The position numbers were made by a program, and so were the translations under genes. Shown in pieces: positions 34,192-42,028 of a stretch of DNA of 64,000 nucleotides. Every line of letters starts with the position of its first letter. Position 1 is the stretch's first letter. Source of the DNA: CAISIP01 sp038326025 (GTDB lineage Bacteria; Pseudomonadota; Gammaproteobacteria; Burkholderiales; Burkholderiaceae_C); assembly GCA_038326025.1 (NCBI GenBank), contig JBBQJP010000010.1:1-64000 (forward strand), in the 5' to 3' direction. The notes beneath the pieces were generated by a model. The model was given only the letters and a program-made list of their open reading frames with translations. It ran no database searches and was not told the origin of the DNA.

Positions 34192-34620
34192 ATGACAACC
34201 CATGTCGCTTTGACCCCACTCGAGCAGGACGCGATGCTGGCTGCCGCCCGTGCGGCGATGGCCAAGGCATATGCGCCGTATTCGAAGTTCCATGTGGGCG
34301 CTGCCGTGCTCGATGAAAACGGCCAGATCCATAGCGGCTGCAATGTCGAGAACGCTGCTTACCCGCAAGGTCTGTGCGCCGAGGCCGGCGCCTTGAGCGC
34401 CATGGTGCTTGCCGGTGGCAGTCGTGCGCGGGCAGTGCTGGTCATGGGCCCTGGTGACGCACTCGTCACACCGTGTGGCGGTTGCCGCCAGAAGATCCTC
34501 GAGTTTGCCGCACCCGATACGCCGGTGCTGATTGCAGGTGCCGGTGGGGTACGCGCGTCGTTCACGCTCGAGCAACTGCTGCCACACAGTTTCGGGCCGG
34601 AGCACCTGGGACTTGTATGA
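34192..34620 (+). CDS. cdd: cytidine deaminase
   Basis: This 142-residue enzyme, the size of the tetrameric short CDA class, converts cytidine and deoxycytidine to uridine and deoxyuridine. The zinc and catalytic residues are C62-A-E64 (LCAEAGAL) and C95/C98 (TPCGGCRQ). The substrate motif FHVGAAVL and NVENAAYPQ are intact. The start is five bases after permease 2. The TGA stop forms the first bases of the intercistronic repeat described at 34618-34679. Confidence 0.95.
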   Translation: MTTHVALTPLEQDAMLAAARAAMAKAYAPYSKFHVGAAVLDENGQIHSGCNVENAAYPQGLCAEAGALSAMVLAGGSRARAVLVMGPGDALVTPCGGCRQKILEFAAPDTPVLIAGAGGVRASFTLEQLLPHSFGPEHLGLV

Positions 34621-34679
34621 GCGCCGCGCCGCTCCGCTCCGAAGCAAGCGCGCACCGTAAACCGAAGGGCGCAGGTACT
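34618..34679 (+). repeat. intercistronic repeat, copy C
   Basis: The segment from the cdd stop codon TGAGCGCCGCGCC to GGGCGCAGGTACT matches, with a few substitutions, the two copies at 39891-39950 and 39956-40016 read on the minus strand. Shared blocks are TGAGCGCCGCGCCG, GCTCC, AAGCAAGC, CGCACCG and AGGTA. It fills most of the 105-base gap before deoA. Confidence 0.75.
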
Positions 34680-34725
34680 GCGGCGAGCGCCACGCCGATC
34701 GGTTGAACGATTGAGTTTTTGACAG

Positions 34726-36048
34726 ATGCTGGCCCAGGAAATCATCCGTATCAAACGCGACGGTGGCGTGCTGGACCAGGTTCAGATCGACTCTTTCGTC
34801 ACGGGGCTGGTCGATGGCGGCTGGAGCGAAGGCCAGGCCGCAGCGCTGGCCATGGCGATATTTCTCAATGGCTTGTCCACGGACGAGACCGTCGCGCTGA
34901 CGCAGGCCATGACGCACTCTGGCAGTGTCATGAATTGGGCGGCGCAGAACCTGGGCGGCCCTATCCTCGACAAACATTCGACAGGGGGCGTCGGCGACAA
35001 GATCAGCCTGATGCTGGCACCCATGCTGGCAGCCTGTGGCGCTTATGTTCCGATGATCTCCGGCCGCGGCCTGGGCCACACGGGTGGCACGCTGGACAAG
35101 ATGGACAGTATTCCTGGCTACCAGACGGCGCCGGACATCGGCATCTTGCGCCAGGCCTTGCGTGATGCCGGTTGTGCCATTGTGGGCCAGACCGCCGACC
35201 TGGCACCGGCCGATCGCCGCCTGTATGCGATCCGCGACGTGACGGCCACAGTCGAGTCCATTGCGCTGATCACCGCCAGCATCCTGTCCAAGAAACTCGC
35301 AGCCGGCCTGCAGGCGCTGGTGCTCGATGTCAAGGTCGGCAATGGCGCGTTTGCGGCCACACCGGAGATGGCGCAGGCATTGGCGCAGTCGCTCGTATCG
35401 GTGGCCAATGGCGCGGGCTTGCCGACACGGGCCCTGATCACCGACATGAACCAGGTGCTGGGACACAGCTGCGGCAATGCCGTCGAGGTTTGGGAAGCGC
35501 TGGAATTTCTGAGCGGCAAGCGGCGCGAACCACGCTTGCTGGCCGTGACGCAGGCCTTGTGCGCCGAACTGCTGGTATTGGGCCAACTGGCGACCGACCA
35601 TGACGACGCCATCACCCGCATCACCCGTGTGCTGGATGACGGTTCTGCGTTGGAGCAGTTTGCGCGCATGGTCGCGGCACTGGGAGGCCCGGCGGATTTT
35701 GTTGATCGCGCCGGTGAGTACCTCGTGGCTGCGCCGGTATGCCTGCCGGTGCCGGCCGCCCGCGACGGCTGGGTCGGCGAGGTCGCCACCCGTGACATCG
35801 GCCTGCAGGTGATTGCACTCGGTGGCGGGCGGCGCCAGGCCTCGGACCGGATCGACCACCGGGTCGGGTTCAGCGAGGTGCTGGCTGTGGGCGCTCAGGT
35901 GCGCGCAGGTGATGCGCTGGCCGTGGTTCATGCAGCCGACGATGCGGCGGCGCAATTGGCGGTCGGAAAACTCGTGGAGCTGATCAGGTTATCGGATGTT
36001 CCCGTGGCCGCGGGCGCGCAGCTGTTTGCGCGGCTCGACACCCATTGA
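34726..36048 (+). CDS. deoA: thymidine phosphorylase
   Basis: The protein has 440 residues, matching the E. coli enzyme length. It splits thymidine and deoxyuridine with phosphate to the base and deoxyribose 1-phosphate. Typical motifs are LDKHSTGGVGDKISLML (phosphate and thymine site), SGRGLGHTGGTLDKMDSI and DVKVGNGAFAATPEMAQALA, followed by the C-terminal alpha/beta domain. It closes the nucleoside cluster, using deoxyuridine produced by Cdd. It is separated from cdd by the repeat and a short spacer. The next gene is convergent. Confidence 0.95.
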   Translation: MLAQEIIRIKRDGGVLDQVQIDSFVTGLVDGGWSEGQAAALAMAIFLNGLSTDETVALTQAMTHSGSVMNWAAQNLGGPILDKHSTGGVGDKISLMLAPMLAACGAYVPMISGRGLGHTGGTLDKMDSIPGYQTAPDIGILRQALRDAGCAIVGQTADLAPADRRLYAIRDVTATVESIALITASILSKKLAAGLQALVLDVKVGNGAFAATPEMAQALAQSLVSVANGAGLPTRALITDMNQVLGHSCGNAVEVWEALEFLSGKRREPRLLAVTQALCAELLVLGQLATDHDDAITRITRVLDDGSALEQFARMVAALGGPADFVDRAGEYLVAAPVCLPVPAARDGWVGEVATRDIGLQVIALGGGRRQASDRIDHRVGFSEVLAVGAQVRAGDALAVVHAADDAAAQLAVGKLVELIRLSDVPVAAGAQLFARLDTH

Positions 36049-36054
36049 CGCGAC

Positions 36055-36528
36055 TCAGGGTTGCCGTGCCACCTGCTGCTTGAGCAGTCGCACCGCATTG
36101 ACGCGGCCTTCGTAATATCCCTTGACCGTATCGACCTGGCGATAGCCCAGGTGCCGGTAGAACGCAATCGCATTGATGTTGTCCGCCCGACATTCGAGTC
36201 GGATTGAAGTTGAGCCGGCCACGTATGCTGATTGCTCCAGCCACGCCAGCAATTGCCGCCCCATACCCTGATGGCGCAGTACGGGTGACACCGCCAGCAA
36301 TACCAGATGTGCCGCGTCGTCATCCAGGTACTGCATGATGCCGAAGCCTTCAAGCTGATCACCCTGGGCCAGCACGGCCACATTGGTCGACGGGTCGCTG
36401 ACAGCCTGCGACACGCGCGCCGCCGTCCAGCTCCAACCCAGACCGTGTTCGATCCAGTCGCGCGACATGGCTGCGATGGCTTGTGCCTCACCGGGCATTG
36501 CGAGGCGGATCGTACGGTGGCGATGCAT
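36055..36528 (-). CDS. GNAT family N-acetyltransferase (RimI-like)
   Basis: The protein has 157 residues from the ATG at 36526-36528 (MHRHRTIRLAMPGEA). The frame is open further upstream, but that stretch lacks protein-like character. The GNAT core is present: AHLVLLAVSPVLRHQGMGRQ contains the acetyl-CoA loop QGMGRQL, and NINAIAFYRHLGYRQVDTVK is the usual C-terminal strand-helix. Target is unknown; RimI-type enzymes acetylate protein N-termini and other GNATs modify small amines. It is convergent with deoA (six-base gap) and not clearly part of an operon. Confidence 0.88.
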   Translation of the reverse strand: MHRHRTIRLAMPGEAQAIAAMSRDWIEHGLGWSWTAARVSQAVSDPSTNVAVLAQGDQLEGFGIMQYLDDDAAHLVLLAVSPVLRHQGMGRQLLAWLEQSAYVAGSTSIRLECRADNINAIAFYRHLGYRQVDTVKGYYEGRVNAVRLLKQQVARQP

Positions 36529-36792
36529 GGGTGGATTGTGGCGTGCTGCAGACCCAGGCGTGGCCCGGCTCAGGCGTAACCACGATTGCCGGTCGCGGCG
36601 AGGCCGGTCGGCCAACACCGGTCCGATCCGGTTATTGCGCGACGCCAGTGGACCAGGCCTTGCGGATGAGGCGACCACAAAGCATGGAGTCAGTTCCCGC
36701 ACCAACACCCGACTCGCCCGCGACGACGCAGTAGATCGTTTTGCCGAGATCGGGTGCACCTGACTTTGGAGGGAAGTTCGGCAGAACCCCCC

Positions 36793-37758
36793 TCACCCCC
36801 AAACCTGTTTCGCCACCCGCATCATGTTCCCGCCCATCACCAGCGCCGCTTCATCCGCCGTCATGCCCGTACGTTGCAGCTCGGCCGACAGTTCGCGCCA
36901 GCTTTCGATCGGAGGGTAGCTTGAGCGCGTAATGGCACGGTCGTAGCCGGCCGATTTGGGCCACCAGTAGGTCGCGTCATAGTCGCCGGGTGGCGTGTCA
37001 TTGAGTTCGCTCTGGCTGAAGCTGATGTCCAGGCCGATGCCAACATGTTCGACACCGACCAGGTCGGCTACATAAGCGGCATGGCGCGCCACATCCACGG
37101 CGGTGGGGGTGTCGGTTCCAAGAAAGATCGACACACCGTTGATGCAGATGACGCCTCCGGTGGCGGCGCTGGCCTTGATCTGCTCGTCGGTGATGTTGCG
37201 CCCGTGTTCGACCAGCGCCAGCGGATTCGCATGGCTGAAGATGACCGGTGCGCTGGATGCCGCCATGATGTCCAGACTGCATTTGCGTCCGGTATGCGAG
37301 CAGTCCATCAATACGCCGGCGGCGTTGATCGCGGCCACCACCTTGTGACCCAGTGGCGTCAGGCCTTGCTCGGTGTCGTGGCAGCCGCCGGCCACGCTGT
37401 TGTTACGGTTGTAGGCCAGGTGCATCTGGTGCACTCCCAGGCTTTTGTACAGCGCCACCATGTCGGGTTGTTCGAGCAGCGGCATCGCGCCTTCGAGGTC
37501 GAAACCGATGGCGATACAGCCATCGGCCTTGGCGGTCTGGATGTCATCAAGCCCGGCCACCATCCGGTACTTTTCCGGGTGCGCGGCGATGGTGGCGCGA
37601 AATCCGGCGATGACCTCCATCACCTGTGGCAACGGGTTCATGTCCATGCCGATGTTGATCGACACGTAATGCACGCCCGCAGCGCGCAGGCGGTCGATTG
37701 GTGCAAAGTCGGCCTGCGGATGCAGCGGCAGGCAGGCGTGGGCTTCCCAGTGGATCAT
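36793..37758 (-). CDS. membrane dipeptidase family (peptidase M19) with altered metal motif
   Basis: The protein has 321 residues from the ATG at 37756-37758, which has SD GAGGA at good spacing. The family's metal-binding residues are Glu in GFDLEGAM, His in DCSHTGRK, His in FSHANPLAL and Asp in GIGLDISFS. The N-terminal HxD pair is changed: the sequence reads WEAHACLP, H7-A-C9, so Asp is replaced by Cys. M19 enzymes cleave dipeptides, including D-residue ones. It is the last gene of the dipeptide-importer operon, after a 98-base gap with a strong hairpin. The enzyme may act on imported peptides, but the Cys change could alter metal use or substrate. Confidence 0.85.
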   Translation of the reverse strand: MIHWEAHACLPLHPQADFAPIDRLRAAGVHYVSINIGMDMNPLPQVMEVIAGFRATIAAHPEKYRMVAGLDDIQTAKADGCIAIGFDLEGAMPLLEQPDMVALYKSLGVHQMHLAYNRNNSVAGGCHDTEQGLTPLGHKVVAAINAAGVLMDCSHTGRKCSLDIMAASSAPVIFSHANPLALVEHGRNITDEQIKASAATGGVICINGVSIFLGTDTPTAVDVARHAAYVADLVGVEHVGIGLDISFSQSELNDTPPGDYDATYWWPKSAGYDRAITRSSYPPIESWRELSAELQRTGMTADEAALVMGGNMMRVAKQVWG

Positions 37759-37824
37759 GTTGTTTTCCTCAAGTGGGTTGGATATCACACGGTCGTTGGC
37801 GCAATGGGTGCAGTGCGGTAGCCC

Positions 37825-37847
37825 CCGATCCGCACTGCGCGGATCGG
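37825..37847 (-). promoter_or_regulatory. strong hairpin between ATPase and dipeptidase genes
   Basis: CCGATCCGC (37825-37833) and GCGGATCGG (37839-37847) form a perfect 9-bp stem with a 5-base loop. It lies just after the stop of the DppF-like gene in the leftward operon. No T-run follows, so mRNA stabilisation or partial attenuation is more likely than full termination. Confidence 0.5.
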
Positions 37848-37856
37848 AGATCGGCT

Positions 37857-38699
37857 TCAGTCGGCCACGGCTTCGCGGCTGAAGCCGGCCGAGGCACGCA
37901 TCAGGTTACGCGTGTATTCCTGGTGCACCTGGTGCGCCGCAAGGTCGGCCGACGATAGCAGTTCCACGGTCTGGCCGCGTTGCATCACCATCAGTTTTTC
38001 GCACATATGGGTCACCACGGCCAGGTCGTGGCTGACCATGATGAAGGTCAGTCCCCGTTTGGCGCGCAGGTCTTCCAGCAGATTGAGCACTTCGGCCTGT
38101 ACCGATGCGTCGAGTGCCGAGGTGGGTTCGTCGAGCAACATGATCTGCGGCTCCAGGATCAGCGCACGCGCAATGGCAATACGCTGGCGCTGGCCGCCGG
38201 AGAGCTGGTGCGGGTACCGGAAGCGAAAGCCGTTGCCCAGACCGACCTCGTCGAGCGCACGCTCGATACGGGTTTCGGCATCGCCAATGCCGTGGATGGC
38301 CAGTGGTTCAGCCAAGATGCGGTCGACCGTCTGGCGCGGATGCAACGAGCCGTAGGGATCCTGGAACACCATCTGCACCAGACGGCGAAATGCTTTGCTG
38401 CCGGGCGCCGGCAAGACTTTGCCGCCTGCGCCTGCGGCAATCAGCTGCACCTTGCCCGACGCCAGCGGCGCCAGGCCGCAGATGGCGCGTAACACAGTGG
38501 ATTTGCCGGAGCCGGATTCGCCAACGATGCCGAAACTCTCGCCCGGCGCCACCTGCAGCGTGGTGTTGTCGACAGCAACAAACCCGTCATAGACGACACG
38601 CAGGTCGTTCACGGCCAGGCCGACATGGTCTTCGGTGCCAGGTGATGCGGATGCCCCGGCTGCGTCGGATACGCTCGGCGCGCCGGTAGAAGTTGTCAT
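37857..38699 (-). CDS. dipeptide ABC transporter ATP-binding protein (DppF-like)
   Basis: The protein has 280 residues from the ATG at 38697-38699, eight bases after the stop of the DppD-like gene. Walker A is GESGSGKSTVL, the Q-loop is MVFQDPYGSLHPRQ, the signature LSGGQRQRIAIARAL and Walker B IMLLDEPTSALD. The OppF/DppF-type GSLHPR segment is typical of peptide importers. The first ~30 residues are Thr/Ser/Ala-rich and probably disordered. It should pair with the DppD-like ATPase. Confidence 0.92.
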   Translation of the reverse strand: MTTSTGAPSVSDAAGASASPGTEDHVGLAVNDLRVVYDGFVAVDNTTLQVAPGESFGIVGESGSGKSTVLRAICGLAPLASGKVQLIAAGAGGKVLPAPGSKAFRRLVQMVFQDPYGSLHPRQTVDRILAEPLAIHGIGDAETRIERALDEVGLGNGFRFRYPHQLSGGQRQRIAIARALILEPQIMLLDEPTSALDASVQAEVLNLLEDLRAKRGLTFIMVSHDLAVVTHMCEKLMVMQRGQTVELLSSADLAAHQVHQEYTRNLMRASAGFSREAVAD

Positions 38700-38707
38700 G
38701 CCTGTAT

Positions 38708-39886
38708 TCACAGTGCCCACTCCGGCTGCCTGTCCAGGGTAGGCAATGGGTGGCGTCGGTCGGCCAATTGCGGCAGGCAATTGAGCAAGCCGCGGGTATA
38801 GGGGTGCTTGGCATCGGCCAGGCCGCCGGCCGCGATTTCTTCGACGACTTTGCCGGCGTACATCACCAGAATGCGGTCGCAGAAGGTGGATACCAGGCGC
38901 AAATCGTGCGAGATGAAGATCAAGCCCATGCCACGCTGGATCACCAATGCGTCCAGAATGCCCAGCACCTGCAGCTGCACCGTCACGTCCAGCGCCGATG
39001 TGGGTTCGTCTGCGATCAGCAGCTCCGGATTGGCGATCAGCATCATGGCGATCATCGCGCGCTGGCCCATACCGCCGGAGACCTCGTGTGGATACAGCTT
39101 GTAGACCCGCTCGGGCTGGTCGATCTGCACCGCAGCCAAAGCCGCCAGCGCCTGCGTGCGTGCATCGCGACTGGACACGCGGCCATGGGCGTGCAGCGTC
39201 TCGGTGATCTGTTTGCCGATCGTCATGACCGGGTTGAGCGAAAACTTCGGGTCCTGCAGCACCATCGCAATGCGCCCGCCACGCAGATCGCGTCGTTCGG
39301 CTGGCGACGCGCGCAACAGGTCAGTGCCGTGGAACTCCAGTCGTTTCGCTGTGACCAAGCCTTCCGGAGCGGTCAGTCCGAGGATCGCGCGGCCGGTCTG
39401 CGACTTGCCGGAGCCGGATTCGCCCACGATGCCCAGGCGTTCGCGCCCCAGCGTGAACGACACGCCGCGGACCGCTTCGGTGCGCCCGCCGTCGCGACTC
39501 GGAAAAGATACGCGCAGGTCTTCGACGATCAGCACCGGCTGCTTCGCCGGCGCAGAAGCAAATGTGGGTTCAATCCGGCCCGGCTCCGGCGGCACCGGGG
39601 CCGGCTCGTCAGCTGTGACGGCCGGTGCCGATTCGGTCACCGGCGGCGGATCGCTGTTGCGTACTTCGGCCGCAACATCTGCTGCCGGCGCAGCAGCGGC
39701 TGTTGGCGCATCTGCGCCGTTGGCGACGGCCGGCGTACCGGCTCTCACCGGTGTCGCTGGAGCCGGCACTGCGCTATGGGATGGCGGCGTTTCGGCCCGC
39801 GTGACCAGCGGCAGGCTTTCGTCCAGTGGCGGCAGGTCATGTACATCCGCCTGGCTCTTGTCCATGGCCTTGTCGATGATGCTCAT
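38708..39886 (-). CDS. dipeptide ABC transporter ATP-binding protein (DppD-like) with long N-terminal extension
   Basis: The protein has 392 residues, about 70 more than usual. The ABC domain starts near residue 117 (VLIVEDLRVSF) with Walker A GESGSGKSQTGRA, Q-loop VLQDPKFSLNP, signature VSGGMGQRAMIA and Walker B LLIADEPTSALD. The Cys of the oligopeptide C-terminal region (LLNCLPQL) is present. Residues ~30-115 are Pro, Ala, Thr and Val-rich with no fold signal. The start at 39886 has SD GGAGG, contributed by the repeat copy just upstream; no better internal Met was seen between the extension and the domain, so the extension is probably real. Confidence 0.9.
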   Translation of the reverse strand: MSIIDKAMDKSQADVHDLPPLDESLPLVTRAETPPSHSAVPAPATPVRAGTPAVANGADAPTAAAAPAADVAAEVRNSDPPPVTESAPAVTADEPAPVPPEPGRIEPTFASAPAKQPVLIVEDLRVSFPSRDGGRTEAVRGVSFTLGRERLGIVGESGSGKSQTGRAILGLTAPEGLVTAKRLEFHGTDLLRASPAERRDLRGGRIAMVLQDPKFSLNPVMTIGKQITETLHAHGRVSSRDARTQALAALAAVQIDQPERVYKLYPHEVSGGMGQRAMIAMMLIANPELLIADEPTSALDVTVQLQVLGILDALVIQRGMGLIFISHDLRLVSTFCDRILVMYAGKVVEEIAAGGLADAKHPYTRGLLNCLPQLADRRHPLPTLDRQPEWAL

Positions 39887-39890
39887 GGGA

Positions 39891-39950
39891 GTACCTCCGC
39901 CCGTCGGCTGCGGTGCGAGCTTGCTTGGGAGCGGCCCGGCGCGGCGCTCA
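39891..39950 (-). repeat. intercistronic repeat, copy A
   Basis: Read leftward it runs from TGAGCGCCGCGCCG to GGCGGAGGTAC and ends four bases before the ATG of the DppD-like gene, providing its SD (GGAGG). A 45-base core (39906-39950) is identical to the core of copy B (39972-40016). Confidence 0.85.
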
Positions 39951-39955
39951 CAGGA

Positions 39956-40016
39956 ATACCTTCGCCCTGCGGGCTGCGGTGCGAGCTTGCTTGGGAGCGG
40001 CCCGGCGCGGCGCTCA
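39956..40016 (-). repeat. intercistronic repeat, copy B
   Basis: This is a tandem neighbour of copy A with a 66-base period. It starts exactly with the TGA stop codon of the DppC-like permease gene (40014-40016) and ends in GAAGGTAT. The same element overlaps the cdd stop at 34618. Confidence 0.85.
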
Positions 40017-40943
40017 TTTCACCCCCTTGGGGTCCAGCGCATCGCGCAGACCGTCGCCAAGCAGGTTGAATGCCAGCGACACCAGGAAAATCGCGGCGCC
40101 GGGTGCGGCGGCAACCCACCACTGGTCGAGCACATACAGCCGGCCGTTGGCGATCAGCGCACCCCATTCAGGCATGGGGGGTTGCGCGCCCAGGCCGAGG
40201 AAGCCCAGGCCTGCGGCGGTCAGGATGATGCCGGCCATGTCCAGCGTCACGCGCACGATGACCGAGGACACGCACAGCGGCATGATGTGGCGCAATACGA
40301 TGCGCCAGGGCGACGCGCCAATCAGTTGCACCGCGGCAATGTAGTCGGCCTGGCGGATCGTGAGCGTTTCGGCACGCGCGATGCGGGCGTAGGGCGGCCA
40401 GGACGTGATGGCAATCGCAATCACCGCGTTCTCGATACCGGGGCCAAGTGCCGCGACGAAGGCCAGTGCCAGGATCAACCTCGGGAAGGCCAGAAAGATG
40501 TCGGTGACACGCATCAGTGCCGCGTCGAGCCAGCCACCGGCGTAACCGGCCACGGTACCCACGACCAGGCCGATCGGCGCCGCCAGCACGGCCACCAGCG
40601 CCACCACATACAAGGTGACGCGCGAGCCGTGGATGATGCGCGACAGGATGTCGCGGCCCTGGTCGTCGGTGCCGAACCAATGTGCGCTCGATGGCGGCAA
40701 CAGGCGTGTCGTCATCAGGTCACCGATGTACGGCGAATACGGCGCCAGCTGGTTGGCAAATATCGACACCAGTACCAGCGCGATGACGATGGCCAGGCCC
40801 AGCATGGCCAGCCGGTTGTGTGCAAAAGTGCGCCAGGCGCCATAGGCGCGACCCAGCGAAGCCTGACGCCGCGATTGCGGCCGCTCGGACATCAGCCAGT
40901 CGTGCAGGCTTACCTTGGGGGCGGTTGTGGTGGAACTGTTCAT
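40014..40943 (-). CDS. dipeptide ABC transporter permease (DppC-like)
   Basis: This is a 309-residue inner membrane protein of the binding-protein-dependent transport family. A cytoplasmic N-terminus with GRAYGAWRTFAHNRLA leads to six helices. WFGTDDQGRDILSRIIHGSR is the characteristic DppC/OppC segment, and the EAA coupling loop is near YIAAVQLIGASPWRIVLRHI. The start overlaps the DppB-like stop by four bases. The TGA stop forms the first bases of repeat copy B. Confidence 0.93.
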   Translation of the reverse strand: MNSSTTTAPKVSLHDWLMSERPQSRRQASLGRAYGAWRTFAHNRLAMLGLAIVIALVLVSIFANQLAPYSPYIGDLMTTRLLPPSSAHWFGTDDQGRDILSRIIHGSRVTLYVVALVAVLAAPIGLVVGTVAGYAGGWLDAALMRVTDIFLAFPRLILALAFVAALGPGIENAVIAIAITSWPPYARIARAETLTIRQADYIAAVQLIGASPWRIVLRHIMPLCVSSVIVRVTLDMAGIILTAAGLGFLGLGAQPPMPEWGALIANGRLYVLDQWWVAAAPGAAIFLVSLAFNLLGDGLRDALDPKGVK

Positions 40944-42007
40944 CGGGTACGGGTACGCGGATCGAGGACCTTGTAGAGCAAGTCGGACAGCAGGTTCAGG
41001 CCGATGAAGATCGAGCCAACCACGATGGTGCCGCCGAGCACCGCGTTCATGTCGGCGTTCTGCAAGGAGTTGGTGATGTACAGACCCAGGCCCGGCCAGG
41101 CGAACACGGTCTCGGTCAGTACGGAGCCCTCCAGCAGCCCGGCGTACGACAAGGCCACCACGGTCACCAGCGGCACCATGGCGTTACGCAGCGCGTGGCG
41201 CCAGATGATGCGGGTCTCGGACAAGCCCTTGGCCCGCGCCGCAATCACGTATTCCTGCGCCAGCTCGTTGAGCATGAACGAGCGCGTCATGCGGCTGATA
41301 TAGGCGAGCGAAAAATACCCGAGCAGGCTCGCCGGCAGGATGAGGTGCGACAACACGTTGCGAAACGCGTCCCATTGGCCCTGGCGAGCGGTGTCGAGCA
41401 GCAAAAAGCCGCTTTCCAGCGTGACCGAGTATTCGTAGGCAACGTCAATTCGCCCGGGCCCCGCAATCCAGCCCAGCTTGGCGTAGAACAGCACCAGCCC
41501 CATCAGGCCGAGCCAGAAGATCGGTACCGAATAACCGATCAGCCCCATCACACGCACAATCTGGTCGACCATACCTCCGCGCCGTACTGCCGCCCAGACG
41601 CCCAGCGGAATGCCGAGGCCGGCCCCGATGATGATTCCCAGCGTGGCCAGTTCGATGGTGGCCGGAAAGGTGCGTTTGATATCGGTCATCACCGGGTTGG
41701 ATGTCAGCACCGAAGTGCCGAAGTCGCCGGTAGTGACCTTCTTCAGGTAGATGCCGAACTGCGTATAGAGCGGCTTGTTCAGCCCCATTTCTTCACGCAC
41801 CCGCTGCACCACATGCTCTGGCGCCCGGTCGCCGACGACGGCCAGAACCGGGTCGATCGGCATCACACGGCCGATGAAAAACGTCACCGCGAGCAGACCC
41901 AGGTAGGTCAACAGGATGACCCCCAGGAAGTTGACGCCGCCTTTCATGGCGGCCAATAGGCGAACGCCGCCCGGACGACCGGGCGGCGATTGGACTGCAG
42001 TGTTCAA
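40940..42007 (-). CDS. dipeptide ABC transporter permease (DppB-like)
   Basis: This is a 355-residue permease with six helices. Typical DppB features are an N-terminal helix, LNKPLYTQFGIYLKKVTTGD, the motif GDFGTSVLTSNPV, and the EAA coupling loop EYVIAARAKGLSETRIIWRH. VLTETVFAWPGLGLYITNS near the C-terminus is a strong family mark. It lies 21 bases after the receptor gene and overlaps the DppC-like gene by four bases. Substrates are likely di- or oligopeptides, in line with the operon's dipeptidase, although related systems carry nickel, heme or sugars. Confidence 0.93.
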   Translation of the reverse strand: MNTAVQSPPGRPGGVRLLAAMKGGVNFLGVILLTYLGLLAVTFFIGRVMPIDPVLAVVGDRAPEHVVQRVREEMGLNKPLYTQFGIYLKKVTTGDFGTSVLTSNPVMTDIKRTFPATIELATLGIIIGAGLGIPLGVWAAVRRGGMVDQIVRVMGLIGYSVPIFWLGLMGLVLFYAKLGWIAGPGRIDVAYEYSVTLESGFLLLDTARQGQWDAFRNVLSHLILPASLLGYFSLAYISRMTRSFMLNELAQEYVIAARAKGLSETRIIWRHALRNAMVPLVTVVALSYAGLLEGSVLTETVFAWPGLGLYITNSLQNADMNAVLGGTIVVGSIFIGLNLLSDLLYKVLDPRTRTR

Positions 42008-42028
42008 ACCGGAATCGTCAGTGCAGGT

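Noticed and set aside
39883..40167. short minus-strand frame with duplicated SAAPGRSQASSHRS peptide
   Set aside because: The peptide repeat is the translation of the two DNA repeat copies, not a gene.
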